From Novosphingobium profundi (GTDB taxonomy: Bacteria; Pseudomonadota; Alphaproteobacteria; Sphingomonadales; Sphingomonadaceae), in contig NZ_JAIVLF010000003.1 in the NCBI RefSeq assembly GCF_020524485.1, forward strand, positions 186,001 through 250,000: a stretch of 64,000 bases of DNA, in the 5' to 3' direction. A program made the translations under genes and the position numbers. Under the pieces are notes generated by a model, which searched no databases, was not told where the DNA came from, and saw only the letters and a program-made list of their open reading frames with translations. Each line of letters begins with the position of its first letter. Position 1 is the first letter of the stretch. Below are positions 17,678-25,234 of this stretch, one piece after another.

Positions 17678-18046
17678 TCAGGCCGAGATCACCGCGCTGA
17701 TGCGATGGAGGAAGGGATGGTGCGGCGTCGCGCCGTGTTCGACCCGGGTAAAGCGTCCATTGTCGATATGCGCCAGCTGCGCCTCGATGGCCGGGACAAG
17801 CTCTCCCTCGCGCACGTCGATATGCGCCTTGAAGGTGCCATCAAACTCCAGCAGCACGCTCTTGGCCCGGGGAAAGGCGGCACACAGACGCTCGCGAATC
17901 TCGGCGAGTTGCCCCGCGATCGGCTGGTTGCCGGGGCCCGGCTCGGCGCCCTCGGGTCTGGTGCTGCCTGTATCCATGCCTGTCCTGCCTGCTTGCCCGT
18001 ACCTGGAAGATCCAAGAATAGCCGATTTCAGGGCTTTGGAAAGCAT
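17678..18046 (-). CDS. Hypothetical protein
   Basis: I do not recognise a family. 122 aa from ATG 18046, or 99 aa from the ATG at 17977 (MDTGSTRPEG). The second half looks like a folded domain: IRERLCAAFPRAKSVLLEFDG, then KAHIDVREGELVPAIEAQLAHI. No signal peptide or membrane segment is evident. Third-codon positions are G/C rich as in the neighbours. It lies alone between the bidirectional terminator and the patatin gene, in the same direction as the patatin gene's downstream region. Confidence 0.6.
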   Translation of the reverse strand: MLSKALKSAILGSSRYGQAGRTGMDTGSTRPEGAEPGPGNQPIAGQLAEIRERLCAAFPRAKSVLLEFDGTFKAHIDVREGELVPAIEAQLAHIDNGRFTRVEHGATPHHPFLHRISAVISA

Positions 18047-18061
18047 GCTCCCCTGTAGCTC

Positions 18062-18083
18062 CCCTCAGGAATTCACCTGAGGG
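18062..18083. repeat. Inverted repeat downstream of patatin gene
   Basis: CCCTCAGG and CCTGAGGG arms with a 6-base loop (AATTCA). It lies 19 bp beyond the patatin stop codon. There is no T-run, so it is only a possible processing or weak termination site. Confidence 0.4.
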
Positions 18084-18101
18084 ACTGTCCGGCCCTTCTG
18101 C

Positions 18102-19133
18102 TCAGGGTGCGTAGCGGGTCGCCAGGTCCGCCGTGCCGCGCCGCCCCAGGTCCTCGCCGTAGGCGGCCAGCCAGCCTTCGGCCGCATCGCGCCCGGCGTC
18201 GTGGAGGTGCTCGAGCACCTCGCGCACCGGCATCATCTTGGAGCCTGCCGGCATCGCCCCCAGCGTCGCCTCATCGTGGATCTCGTGGACGCGCAGGCGC
18301 CGCAGGCGTGCCAGCAGCCCCTTGCCGAACGCCAGCGGCCCCACCTCGTTCTGGATCAGCACCAGCCCGCGCATGTCCTTGATAAGCGTCTGGTTGAACG
18401 AAAACTCGGTCAGCCGGTTGGAGATATCGGCCGCGCTGCGCGGGGTGTCCCCGCGCGACATCGGATTGATCGTCACCAGCAGCATGTCATCGTTCGGGCT
18501 GTTCTGGATGAGCGGGAAGATCGGCGGGTTCGCACTATAACCCCCGTCCCAGTAGTCCACGCCATCGATGGTGACCGGCGGAAAGAGCAGCGGCAGGCAT
18601 GCCGAGGCGAGCAGCACGTCGCTCGACAGCTCCTCGTTCTCGAAGATGCGTGCGTTTCCCGTGCGCACGTCGGTGGCCGAGATGAACAGGCGCGGTGCCT
18701 CGGGCCGGCGCAGCGCGGCAAAGTCGATATGCTCGGCAAAGACCTCGCGCAGAAGATCCTGCGTGCGCGCGCCCATGTCGGGCGAACTGGGCAAGGCGAC
18801 ATTGCCGAGCATCGTGCTCCACATCTGCGAAAGCGCCTCGAAGGTGGCGGGGAAAGCCTCCATCATCGGCAGCAGTGGCCCCGCGCTGCGCCCCGAGCGG
18901 TGGATCGCCTCCCAGAAGCGCGCAAGGGCTGACGCCGCGCCCTCGCGCCCTCCGGTAACGAGCCCGCTGGCAAAGACCGCCGCGTTGGCCGCGCCCGCGC
19001 TCGCCCCGCTCAAGGCAGAGATCCAGATGCGCTCCTCGGCCAGCAGACGGTCGAGCACGCCCCAGGTAAAGGCGCCGTGTGCGCCTCCGCCTTGCAAGGC
19101 CAGATCCAATCCAAGCGCCCGCGCTGCGACCAT
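18102..19133 (-). CDS. Patatin-like phospholipase
   Basis: Serine-aspartate acyl hydrolase of the patatin family, 343 aa, probably cytoplasmic because no signal peptide is seen. The oxyanion loop LQGGGAHGAF (13-22), nucleophile elbow GASAG with Ser45 and the catalytic Asp196 of DGGYS are all present. This N-terminal layout is typical of bacterial patatins often annotated near PHB or membrane-lipid genes, although phaZ is 39 kb away. Monocistronic. Confidence 0.92.
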   Translation of the reverse strand: MVAARALGLDLALQGGGAHGAFTWGVLDRLLAEERIWISALSGASAGAANAAVFASGLVTGGREGAASALARFWEAIHRSGRSAGPLLPMMEAFPATFEALSQMWSTMLGNVALPSSPDMGARTQDLLREVFAEHIDFAALRRPEAPRLFISATDVRTGNARIFENEELSSDVLLASACLPLLFPPVTIDGVDYWDGGYSANPPIFPLIQNSPNDDMLLVTINPMSRGDTPRSAADISNRLTEFSFNQTLIKDMRGLVLIQNEVGPLAFGKGLLARLRRLRVHEIHDEATLGAMPAGSKMMPVREVLEHLHDAGRDAAEGWLAAYGEDLGRRGTADLATRYAP

Positions 19134-19336
19134 ATCTTCACTCCCTCTTGCAGGCCCATCGGTCCGGTGGCGAAACTAACCTGCACACCGGCGTCCGGCA
19201 ATCGAATGCACAGGTGCATCCTGGCCAAGACCCTGCCAGTTATGGAACTTTCCGGGGCTCGATCGGCTTCCCTTGGGGGAACGCACAGGACTTTCCAACG
19301 CTCCCCAAATCTGTTTAGTGGGAATTAACTGCCCTA

Positions 19337-21154
19337 ATGCGAAATGCCCTTATGCAAAACGGCCAACGTCTTTCGACTCATGTGGGCATCTGGCCTGCGC
19401 TGGTCGGCGTTGCCTATTTTGCCTGTGCGGCCATTGCGCTCAAGCTGACCGAAGGCACCGACGGGATCGCGACCGTCTGGCCCGCGAGCGGCATCTCGAT
19501 TTCCGGCCTTCTCCTGTGCCGTCCCGCCCAGCGCCTGGCCATGTTTCTCGCCATCGCCCTCGCCAGCTTCGCGGCCAACCTCTATGCCCAGATCCCGGTT
19601 GTGGAGATCGCAGCCTTTACCACCGCGAACACGCTGGAAGCGGCCATCGGCTATTTCTGCATCCGGGAGATCAATCGCGAGCGCGAGACGATCTACAGGC
19701 CCTTGAGCGTCGTGCAGTTCTGCATCGCCGCGCTCCTGACAGGCACGCTCAGCGGCGCCATTGCCTCGGCGCTGACAGGAGCGGGACTGTCCATCATGTT
19801 CGTCTCCTGGGCGACCACGGTGAGCCTTGGCATCATGATCGTGGTGCCCCTCATCCTCAACATCGCCCTCGGATATTCCGCAAGTCTAATGCGGCATCCG
19901 CGGCTTCTCATCACGCCGGTGCTGATCCTCGCGGCCGTGGCCATCGTCAGCTATGCGGTGTTCCACCAGAGCACCTTCCCGCTGCTGTTCGTCCCGCTCA
20001 TGGCGGTCATCGTCGCGACCTACCTGATCGGCCCCAATGGCGCGATGACGAGCATCCTCATCATTGCCGTGATCGGCTCAAGCCTGACCCTGACCGACAG
20101 CGGCCCGATCCACCTGATGCGCGACCGGGCCCCCTTCGCCGTCACCTTGTTCATGCAGTTCTACCTGCTCGTGCTGCTGCTTTCCGCGCTGCCGCTGGCC
20201 GCTCTTCTGGGCGCGCGCGACCGGGTCATCACCGAGGTCAGCCGCGCCAACCGCTGGCTGGAGATGTCCGAGCACTTTGCCCACGTCGGCCACTGGCGGC
20301 TCGATCTGGCCAAGCAGAAAGTGTTCTGGTCGGACGAGGTGTTTCACATCCACGGGCTGGAGCCGGGCCCCAACCCGCCGCTTGAAGGCGCGATCAGCTA
20401 CTACCACCCCGACGACCGCCCCAAGGTCGAAAACTTCCTCGCCAAGCTGGTGGAAACCCACGAGCCCTTCGATTTCCAGGCCCGCCTGATCACCGCGCAG
20501 GGGGAGGAACGCTACGTGCGCAGCCGCGGCGATGTGGAGCGCAACGCGGCGGGCGATGCAGTCGGCCTGTTCGGGATCTTCCAGGACGTGACCGAGGCCA
20601 CCATCACCAACCTGCGCCTGGCCGAAGCGCGCGAACTGGCCGAGCGGCAGGCCGACATGGCGATGCTCATGGCCCAGACCGATGCCCTCACCGGCATTGC
20701 CAACCGGCGCAGCGCGCTCAGCTTTCTGGAGACCGAGATGCGTCTCGCGCTCGAAGACGGAACGCCGCTCAGCGTCGCCATTCTCGACATCGACCATTTC
20801 AAGAGCATCAACGACCGCTTCGGCCATGGTGCGGGCGATGCCGTGATTCGCAAGACCGCCGCCCTGTGCAGCGGCGCGGTGCGCTCTTCCGACCTTGCTG
20901 GACGCATCGGCGGCGAGGAATTCGTGCTCATCCTGCCGGGCGCCGACAGCGCCACCGCGCAGAACGTGGGCGAGCGGGTGCGCGTCTCCATCGAGACCGC
21001 GGACTGGGGCAGCGATGGCCCCGACACGGTCACCGCCAGTATCGGGGTCGCCACTCTCAAGGGGACAGAAGGCGCCGAACAGCTTCTCGCCGAAGCCGAC
21101 GGCGCCCTCTACCGGGCCAAGCGCGAAGGTCGCAACCTCCTGCGCGCGGCCTGA
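19337..21154 (+). CDS. Membrane-bound diguanylate cyclase (MASE1-PAS-GGDEF)
   Basis: Makes cyclic di-GMP from two GTP. 605 aa. Residues about 15-300 form a MASE1-type multi-helix membrane sensor (TVWPASGISI after helix 1 is typical). A PAS/PAC domain occupies about 310-425 (HVGHWRLDL, GIFQDVTE), and the GGDEF domain about 440-603. The active loop is GGEEF (525-529), and the inhibitory I-site RSSD (516-519) is five residues upstream, so product inhibition is expected. No EAL domain is present. Start ATG 19337; an in-frame ATG at 19352 is also possible. Ends 2 bp before the convergent leucine dehydrogenase stop. Confidence 0.93.
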   Translation: MRNALMQNGQRLSTHVGIWPALVGVAYFACAAIALKLTEGTDGIATVWPASGISISGLLLCRPAQRLAMFLAIALASFAANLYAQIPVVEIAAFTTANTLEAAIGYFCIREINRERETIYRPLSVVQFCIAALLTGTLSGAIASALTGAGLSIMFVSWATTVSLGIMIVVPLILNIALGYSASLMRHPRLLITPVLILAAVAIVSYAVFHQSTFPLLFVPLMAVIVATYLIGPNGAMTSILIIAVIGSSLTLTDSGPIHLMRDRAPFAVTLFMQFYLLVLLLSALPLAALLGARDRVITEVSRANRWLEMSEHFAHVGHWRLDLAKQKVFWSDEVFHIHGLEPGPNPPLEGAISYYHPDDRPKVENFLAKLVETHEPFDFQARLITAQGEERYVRSRGDVERNAAGDAVGLFGIFQDVTEATITNLRLAEARELAERQADMAMLMAQTDALTGIANRRSALSFLETEMRLALEDGTPLSVAILDIDHFKSINDRFGHGAGDAVIRKTAALCSGAVRSSDLAGRIGGEEFVLILPGADSATAQNVGERVRVSIETADWGSDGPDTVTASIGVATLKGTEGAEQLLAEADGALYRAKREGRNLLRAA

Positions 21155-21156
21155 AT

Positions 21157-22209
21157 TCAGGCGGTTTCCGCGACCTCGGGGCGGCGCATCTTGGCTTCCG
21201 CCTCGCGGTCCGCGACCGCCGAGCTGGTCAGGCCTTCCGCCTCAGCCATCTCCAAAATGCCTGCCGTGCGCGGCCCGATTGCCAGAACGCGGCCACGCAC
21301 CTGATCTTCGCTTTCGCCAAGGTATTCGGCGGCCACGTTGATGATGCCCCCCGCGTTCACGACGTAGTCGGGCGCGTAGAGGATCGAACGCGAAGCCAGC
21401 GCCTCGGCCATCTCGGGGGTGGCTAGCTGGTTGTTGGCCGCCCCGCACACGAGACCAGCCTTGAGGCCCGCGACGGTAGCAGCGTCAAGTGCGCCGCCCA
21501 GCGCGCAGGGCGCGAAAACATCGCAGGCGATCCCGGCGATGGTGTCGATCGAGGCCAGCTGCGCGCCTAGTTCGTCGGCGAGCGCGGACGCACGCGCGCC
21601 GTCGATGTCGGCGAGGACCAGCTTTGCGCCCTCTTCGGCGAGCAGGCGCGCGAGGCGCCCACCAACACTGCCCACGCCCTGCACGGCCACGGTGGTACCT
21701 GCCAGCGAGCCGCCGAAGCGCAGCCGGGCCGCCGCCTTCATCGCCTCGAACACGCCCAGCGCCGTCCAGGGCGAGGGATCGCCGCCCGCAAAGCCGGGGC
21801 GCGCGGTGCGCCCGGCAACGTGGCGGGTGTTGGTGGCGATGGCTTCCATGTCGGCAATCGTCGTGCCCACGTCCTCGGCGGTGACGTAGCGGCCACCCAG
21901 GCGCTCGACAGCCTCGCCGAAGGCCTCGAACAGGGCCTTGCGGTCAAAGTCTCCGGCCGGACGGCGGATCACCGACTTGCCACCACCCAGCGGCAGCTCG
22001 GCCGAGGCGTTCTTGTAGCTCATGCCTTCGGCCAGGCGCATCGCGTCGGCGAGCGCCGCCTCGGGGGTATCGTAGGTCCAGAAGCGGCAGCCACCCGCAG
22101 CCGGGCCGCGCGCGGTGGAGTGAATGACGATGTAGCCATCGAGACCGGCCTTGGGATCTTCGAGGCGGATGCATTCTTCGGGCACGCTGCGCGTGGCGGC
22201 GACAACCAT
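21157..22209 (-). CDS. Glu/Leu/Phe/Val dehydrogenase, probable leucine dehydrogenase
   Basis: NAD+-dependent oxidative deamination of a branched-chain or aromatic amino acid. 350 aa, normal length for the leucine dehydrogenase branch. Lys66 (MSYKNA) and catalytic Lys78 (PLGGGKS) are visible, followed by the Rossmann motif GVGSVGGRLA. Start ATG 22209. Divergent from an Lrp-type regulator 125 bp away, which likely controls it. Leucine versus phenylalanine preference cannot be fixed by eye. Confidence 0.88.
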   Translation of the reverse strand: MVVAATRSVPEECIRLEDPKAGLDGYIVIHSTARGPAAGGCRFWTYDTPEAALADAMRLAEGMSYKNASAELPLGGGKSVIRRPAGDFDRKALFEAFGEAVERLGGRYVTAEDVGTTIADMEAIATNTRHVAGRTARPGFAGGDPSPWTALGVFEAMKAAARLRFGGSLAGTTVAVQGVGSVGGRLARLLAEEGAKLVLADIDGARASALADELGAQLASIDTIAGIACDVFAPCALGGALDAATVAGLKAGLVCGAANNQLATPEMAEALASRSILYAPDYVVNAGGIINVAAEYLGESEDQVRGRVLAIGPRTAGILEMAEAEGLTSSAVADREAEAKMRRPEVAETA

Positions 22210-22334
22210 CGTATCACTCCTTTGCTTGGGAGACCGCCTATAACGTGTGCGCCACGGAAAATCTTTTCTCATTCCGGCCCCGTAGAGCCTCGCAGTGAAT
22301 GGACCATCCTCCAGAAGGCACTATAGAGGTCAAT

Positions 22335-22796
22335 ATGACCGAGCTTGACGCCTATGAGCGAAAAATTCTCCGCGAGCTGCAACGCGACGCCAGCCAGACC
22401 ACAGCGCAGATCGCCGAGAAGGTCGGCCTTTCCGCCTCGCCCTGCTGGCGGCGCATCGACCGGCTCGAACGCGAAGGCGTGATCGTGCGCCGCGTGGCCA
22501 TCATCGACCGCGAGAAAGTGGGCCTCAACGCGCACGTCTTCGTCCAGGTCAAGCTCAACGCCCACGGCCGCGCCAACCTCGACGAGTTCGCCGCACAGAT
22601 CCGCGACTTTCCCGAGGTGCTCGACTGCTACGTGATGATGGGCTCGATCGACTTCATGATTCGCGTCGTGGCCGAGGACATCATGGCCTACGAGCGCTTC
22701 TTCTTCGGCAAGCTCTCGCAATTGCCCGGCGTGCAGGAAGTGAACTCGATCGTGGCGCTCTCGCAGATCAAGTCGACGACCGAGCTTCCGATCTGA
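22335..22796 (+). CDS. Lrp/AsnC family transcriptional regulator
   Basis: 153 aa. The N-terminal helix-turn-helix (AQIAEKVGLSASPCWRRID) is followed by an AsnC ligand-binding domain (about 70-145). MTELDAYERKIL is the usual family start; ATG 22335 has AGAGGT upstream, better than the earlier ATG at 22299. Probably senses leucine or a related amino acid and controls the divergent dehydrogenase. Confidence 0.91.
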   Translation: MTELDAYERKILRELQRDASQTTAQIAEKVGLSASPCWRRIDRLEREGVIVRRVAIIDREKVGLNAHVFVQVKLNAHGRANLDEFAAQIRDFPEVLDCYVMMGSIDFMIRVVAEDIMAYERFFFGKLSQLPGVQEVNSIVALSQIKSTTELPI

Positions 22797-22813
22797 AGAG
22801 ACAGAGAGAAGTG

Positions 22814-22933
22814 ATTGATTCAAGGGGCCATCGCCCCTTGACCCCGTTACTGTCGACCTCACCATTCCCAGCCAAGGTAGCGAGAGAGCCCTGAGGTCGA
22901 CAGTTCCGGGAGCCCGAGGGCGATGGCCCTCGG
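22814..22933 (+). repeat. Hairpin-bounded 113-bp repeat, copy 1
   Basis: Core 22821-22933. The left hairpin is CAAGGGGCCATCGCCCCTTG and the right hairpin CCGAGGGCGATGGCCCTCGG, preceded by ATTGATT. The interior has its own inverted repeat (TGTCGACCTCA / TGAGGTCGACA). It fills the space between the convergent lrp and MFS stop codons and abuts the MFS stop. Confidence 0.85.
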
Positions 22934-22937
22934 ATAC

Positions 22938-24245
22938 TTACTTTACTTCCTCTACCCATTCCCGGCGCAGGAACGGCCCGGCCAGCGCCATCAGCGTGGC
23001 GGCGACAAGGTAGAGCACCAGCGCGAAGAGCATCGACATGCGCAGCGCCTCGCTCCCGTAAACCGGCGTCAGCGCGGTCGAGAGCGCGCCCAGCGCATAG
23101 ATCCCGCCGCCAAGGCCGATGAGGTTGTTGATGAGGAGGAACAGCGCCGAGGCGGTCGCGCGCGCGGGCGGATCGACAAGGTGCTGGATCGCCGAGGTCA
23201 CCGGCCCCAGCCAGACATAGGCCAGCGCCTGGGGCACGAGGAAGAGGAGGAAGGCCAGTGGCACGCTCGAGGTCCAGATCCCGGCGGCAAAGAGCGGCAC
23301 CGCGATGGTATAGGCCATTGCCGGAACCCAGCCGTAGAACGCCCGGTCGGCCTTGCCCAGCTTGTCGGCCAGGATACCGCCCAGAAGGACGCCCACCGTT
23401 CCCCCGATCAGCAGCACCGCGCCGATGAACCACGACGTGTGGACAAGGTCGAGCGCGAAGCTGCGCTGGAGGAGGCTCGGCAGCCAGAACGCGAGGCCAT
23501 AGCCCAGCATCGAACTGGAGGCCGCGCCGAAGCTCAGCAGCCAGAACGCCTTCTTGCGCGCCAGCACGCGGGCCACCGCGCCCAGCGTGGGCGAGGTCGG
23601 GCCCCGGTCCGCCACGGCGGGCTTGGGCCGGTCGCGCACCACGAACTTGAAGGCGGGCGCGATGAGCAGGCCACACAGGCCGACGACCGCGAACGCCGCG
23701 CGCCAGTCCACCGTCGCCGCGACATAGCCGCCCGCAAGGACGCCCGCGGCCGATCCCAGCGGAATGCCCAGCGAGTAGATCGAGAGCGCGAAGGCGCGCC
23801 GCTCGGACGGGAAGTGATCGCCGATCACGGCATAGGACGGCGCGACCCCACCCGCCTCGCCGATCCCGACGCCAAGGCGGGCCAGGAAGATGTGCCAGAA
23901 CCCCTGCGCCAGACCGCACATGGCGGTGAACAGGCTCCAGCACACGAGCGAGCCGGTGATCACCCAGGAGCGGCTCGTGCGGTCCGCGAGCGAGGCCAGC
24001 GGCACGCCCAGCGTCGAATAGAGGATCGCGAAGGCGAGCCCGCCCAACAGGCCCATCTGCGCGTCGGACAAGTCGAGATCCGCCTGAATCGGTGCGGCGA
24101 GGATCGCCAGGATCTGCCGGTCCACGAAATTGAAGATGTAGACCAGCAGCAGCATCGCCAGCACCAGGTTGGGCGACGCGGCCTTGCGCTCCCCCGGAGC
24201 GGATGCGGGTGGGGGCGCGGCGCGGGAGGTGTCCAGTGTGGCCAT
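22938..24245 (-). CDS. MFS transporter (spinster-like group)
   Basis: Inner-membrane transporter of unknown substrate, 435 aa, about 12 helices. The N-terminal VYIFNFVDRQIL, the DRTSRSWVI loop and GVGIGEAGGVAPSYA motif match the group common in sphingomonads next to TonB receptors. Start ATG 24245, 1 bp after the upstream hydrolase stop codon, so it is in one operon with the hydrolase and TonB receptor. The context suggests import of the hydrolase product or of the receptor ligand. Confidence 0.88.
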   Translation of the reverse strand: MATLDTSRAAPPPASAPGERKAASPNLVLAMLLLVYIFNFVDRQILAILAAPIQADLDLSDAQMGLLGGLAFAILYSTLGVPLASLADRTSRSWVITGSLVCWSLFTAMCGLAQGFWHIFLARLGVGIGEAGGVAPSYAVIGDHFPSERRAFALSIYSLGIPLGSAAGVLAGGYVAATVDWRAAFAVVGLCGLLIAPAFKFVVRDRPKPAVADRGPTSPTLGAVARVLARKKAFWLLSFGAASSSMLGYGLAFWLPSLLQRSFALDLVHTSWFIGAVLLIGGTVGVLLGGILADKLGKADRAFYGWVPAMAYTIAVPLFAAGIWTSSVPLAFLLFLVPQALAYVWLGPVTSAIQHLVDPPARATASALFLLINNLIGLGGGIYALGALSTALTPVYGSEALRMSMLFALVLYLVAATLMALAGPFLRREWVEEVK

Positions 24246-24246
24246 G

Positions 24247-25116
24247 TCAGCCCATGTGCTCCTTGCAGAAGGCGGTGATCGCGGCGCGCGCAGGCGCCTC
24301 GTCGAGGATCGGGGCATGGCCCACGCGCGCGATCTCCACCGCTTCATAGGGACCGGAATGGCGGCTGGCCATCTCGGCAACGGTCGGCGCGCTCAGGAGG
24401 TCCGAAATCGCGCCGCGAATGACCAGCACCGGGATCGCATCGAGCGCGTCCCACAAGGGCCACAGATCGGGCGGCACCACAGTCGCGTCCTCGCCCGACA
24501 CGCCCTTCGAGATTTCCGGGTCGTAGGCAAAGGCGACGGTGCCGTCGGCGTTCTCCACGCAGGTCCGGCGCGCAAAGGCCATCCAGTCGGCCTGCCCGAA
24601 ATCGGGGAAGGCCGGGGCGTTGATGGCCCGGCAGCGGGCGGCCGCCGCGTCCCAGTCCGCCATCGGACCACCCGGCCCGACATAGCCCTGGATGCGGGTC
24701 AGTCCCTCGGTATCGAGAACCGGGCCGATGTCGTTGAAGACCATGGCCCTGGCAAAGCCCGGGCGCATCGCCTGCATGACCAGTGCCATGAGCCCGCCCA
24801 TCGAGGTGCCGATCACCCCGCAGGTTTCAATGCCCAGCCCGTCCAGCAGCGCGAACATGTCCGCGCAGTAGACGTCGGGCCGGTACTGCGCGGGATCATC
24901 GTCCCATTGCGAGAGCCCGCGCCCGCGCTGGTCGGGCACGATCAGGCGGTAGTCGCCGGCAAGGTAGGCCGCCACCGGCGCGAAGTCGGCGCTGTTGCGG
25001 GTGAGCCCGTGCATGAGCAGCAGCACGGGCGCGTCGGGGCGCGCGGCGGGATAGTCGCGCGCGACCAGATCCAGCCGCCCACAGGCGCTGCGATAGCGGT
25101 GGAGCGCGTAGTCCAT
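24247..25116 (-). CDS. Alpha/beta hydrolase
   Basis: 289 aa, cytoplasmic by lack of a signal. HGLTRN oxyanion loop (36-41), nucleophile Ser105 in GTSMGG, a late Asp in GAISD and His in VGHAPIL make up the expected triad. Start ATG 25116, with AAGGAT upstream. The middle gene of the TonB receptor-hydrolase-MFS operon. Esters or lactones are likely substrates, but nothing in the sequence fixes them. Confidence 0.86.
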   Translation of the reverse strand: MDYALHRYRSACGRLDLVARDYPAARPDAPVLLLMHGLTRNSADFAPVAAYLAGDYRLIVPDQRGRGLSQWDDDPAQYRPDVYCADMFALLDGLGIETCGVIGTSMGGLMALVMQAMRPGFARAMVFNDIGPVLDTEGLTRIQGYVGPGGPMADWDAAAARCRAINAPAFPDFGQADWMAFARRTCVENADGTVAFAYDPEISKGVSGEDATVVPPDLWPLWDALDAIPVLVIRGAISDLLSAPTVAEMASRHSGPYEAVEIARVGHAPILDEAPARAAITAFCKEHMG

Positions 25117-25234
25117 CGTCGGGGTATCCTTTCCTGGCAAAGCCCGTTCCTGGTCCGGTCCGGCCGCGCGGCATGCCCCCCAGCATCGCCGCCCAGCCGG
25201 ACCGGTAGGCCCTGCCTCTAGTGCGTGTCTACGT

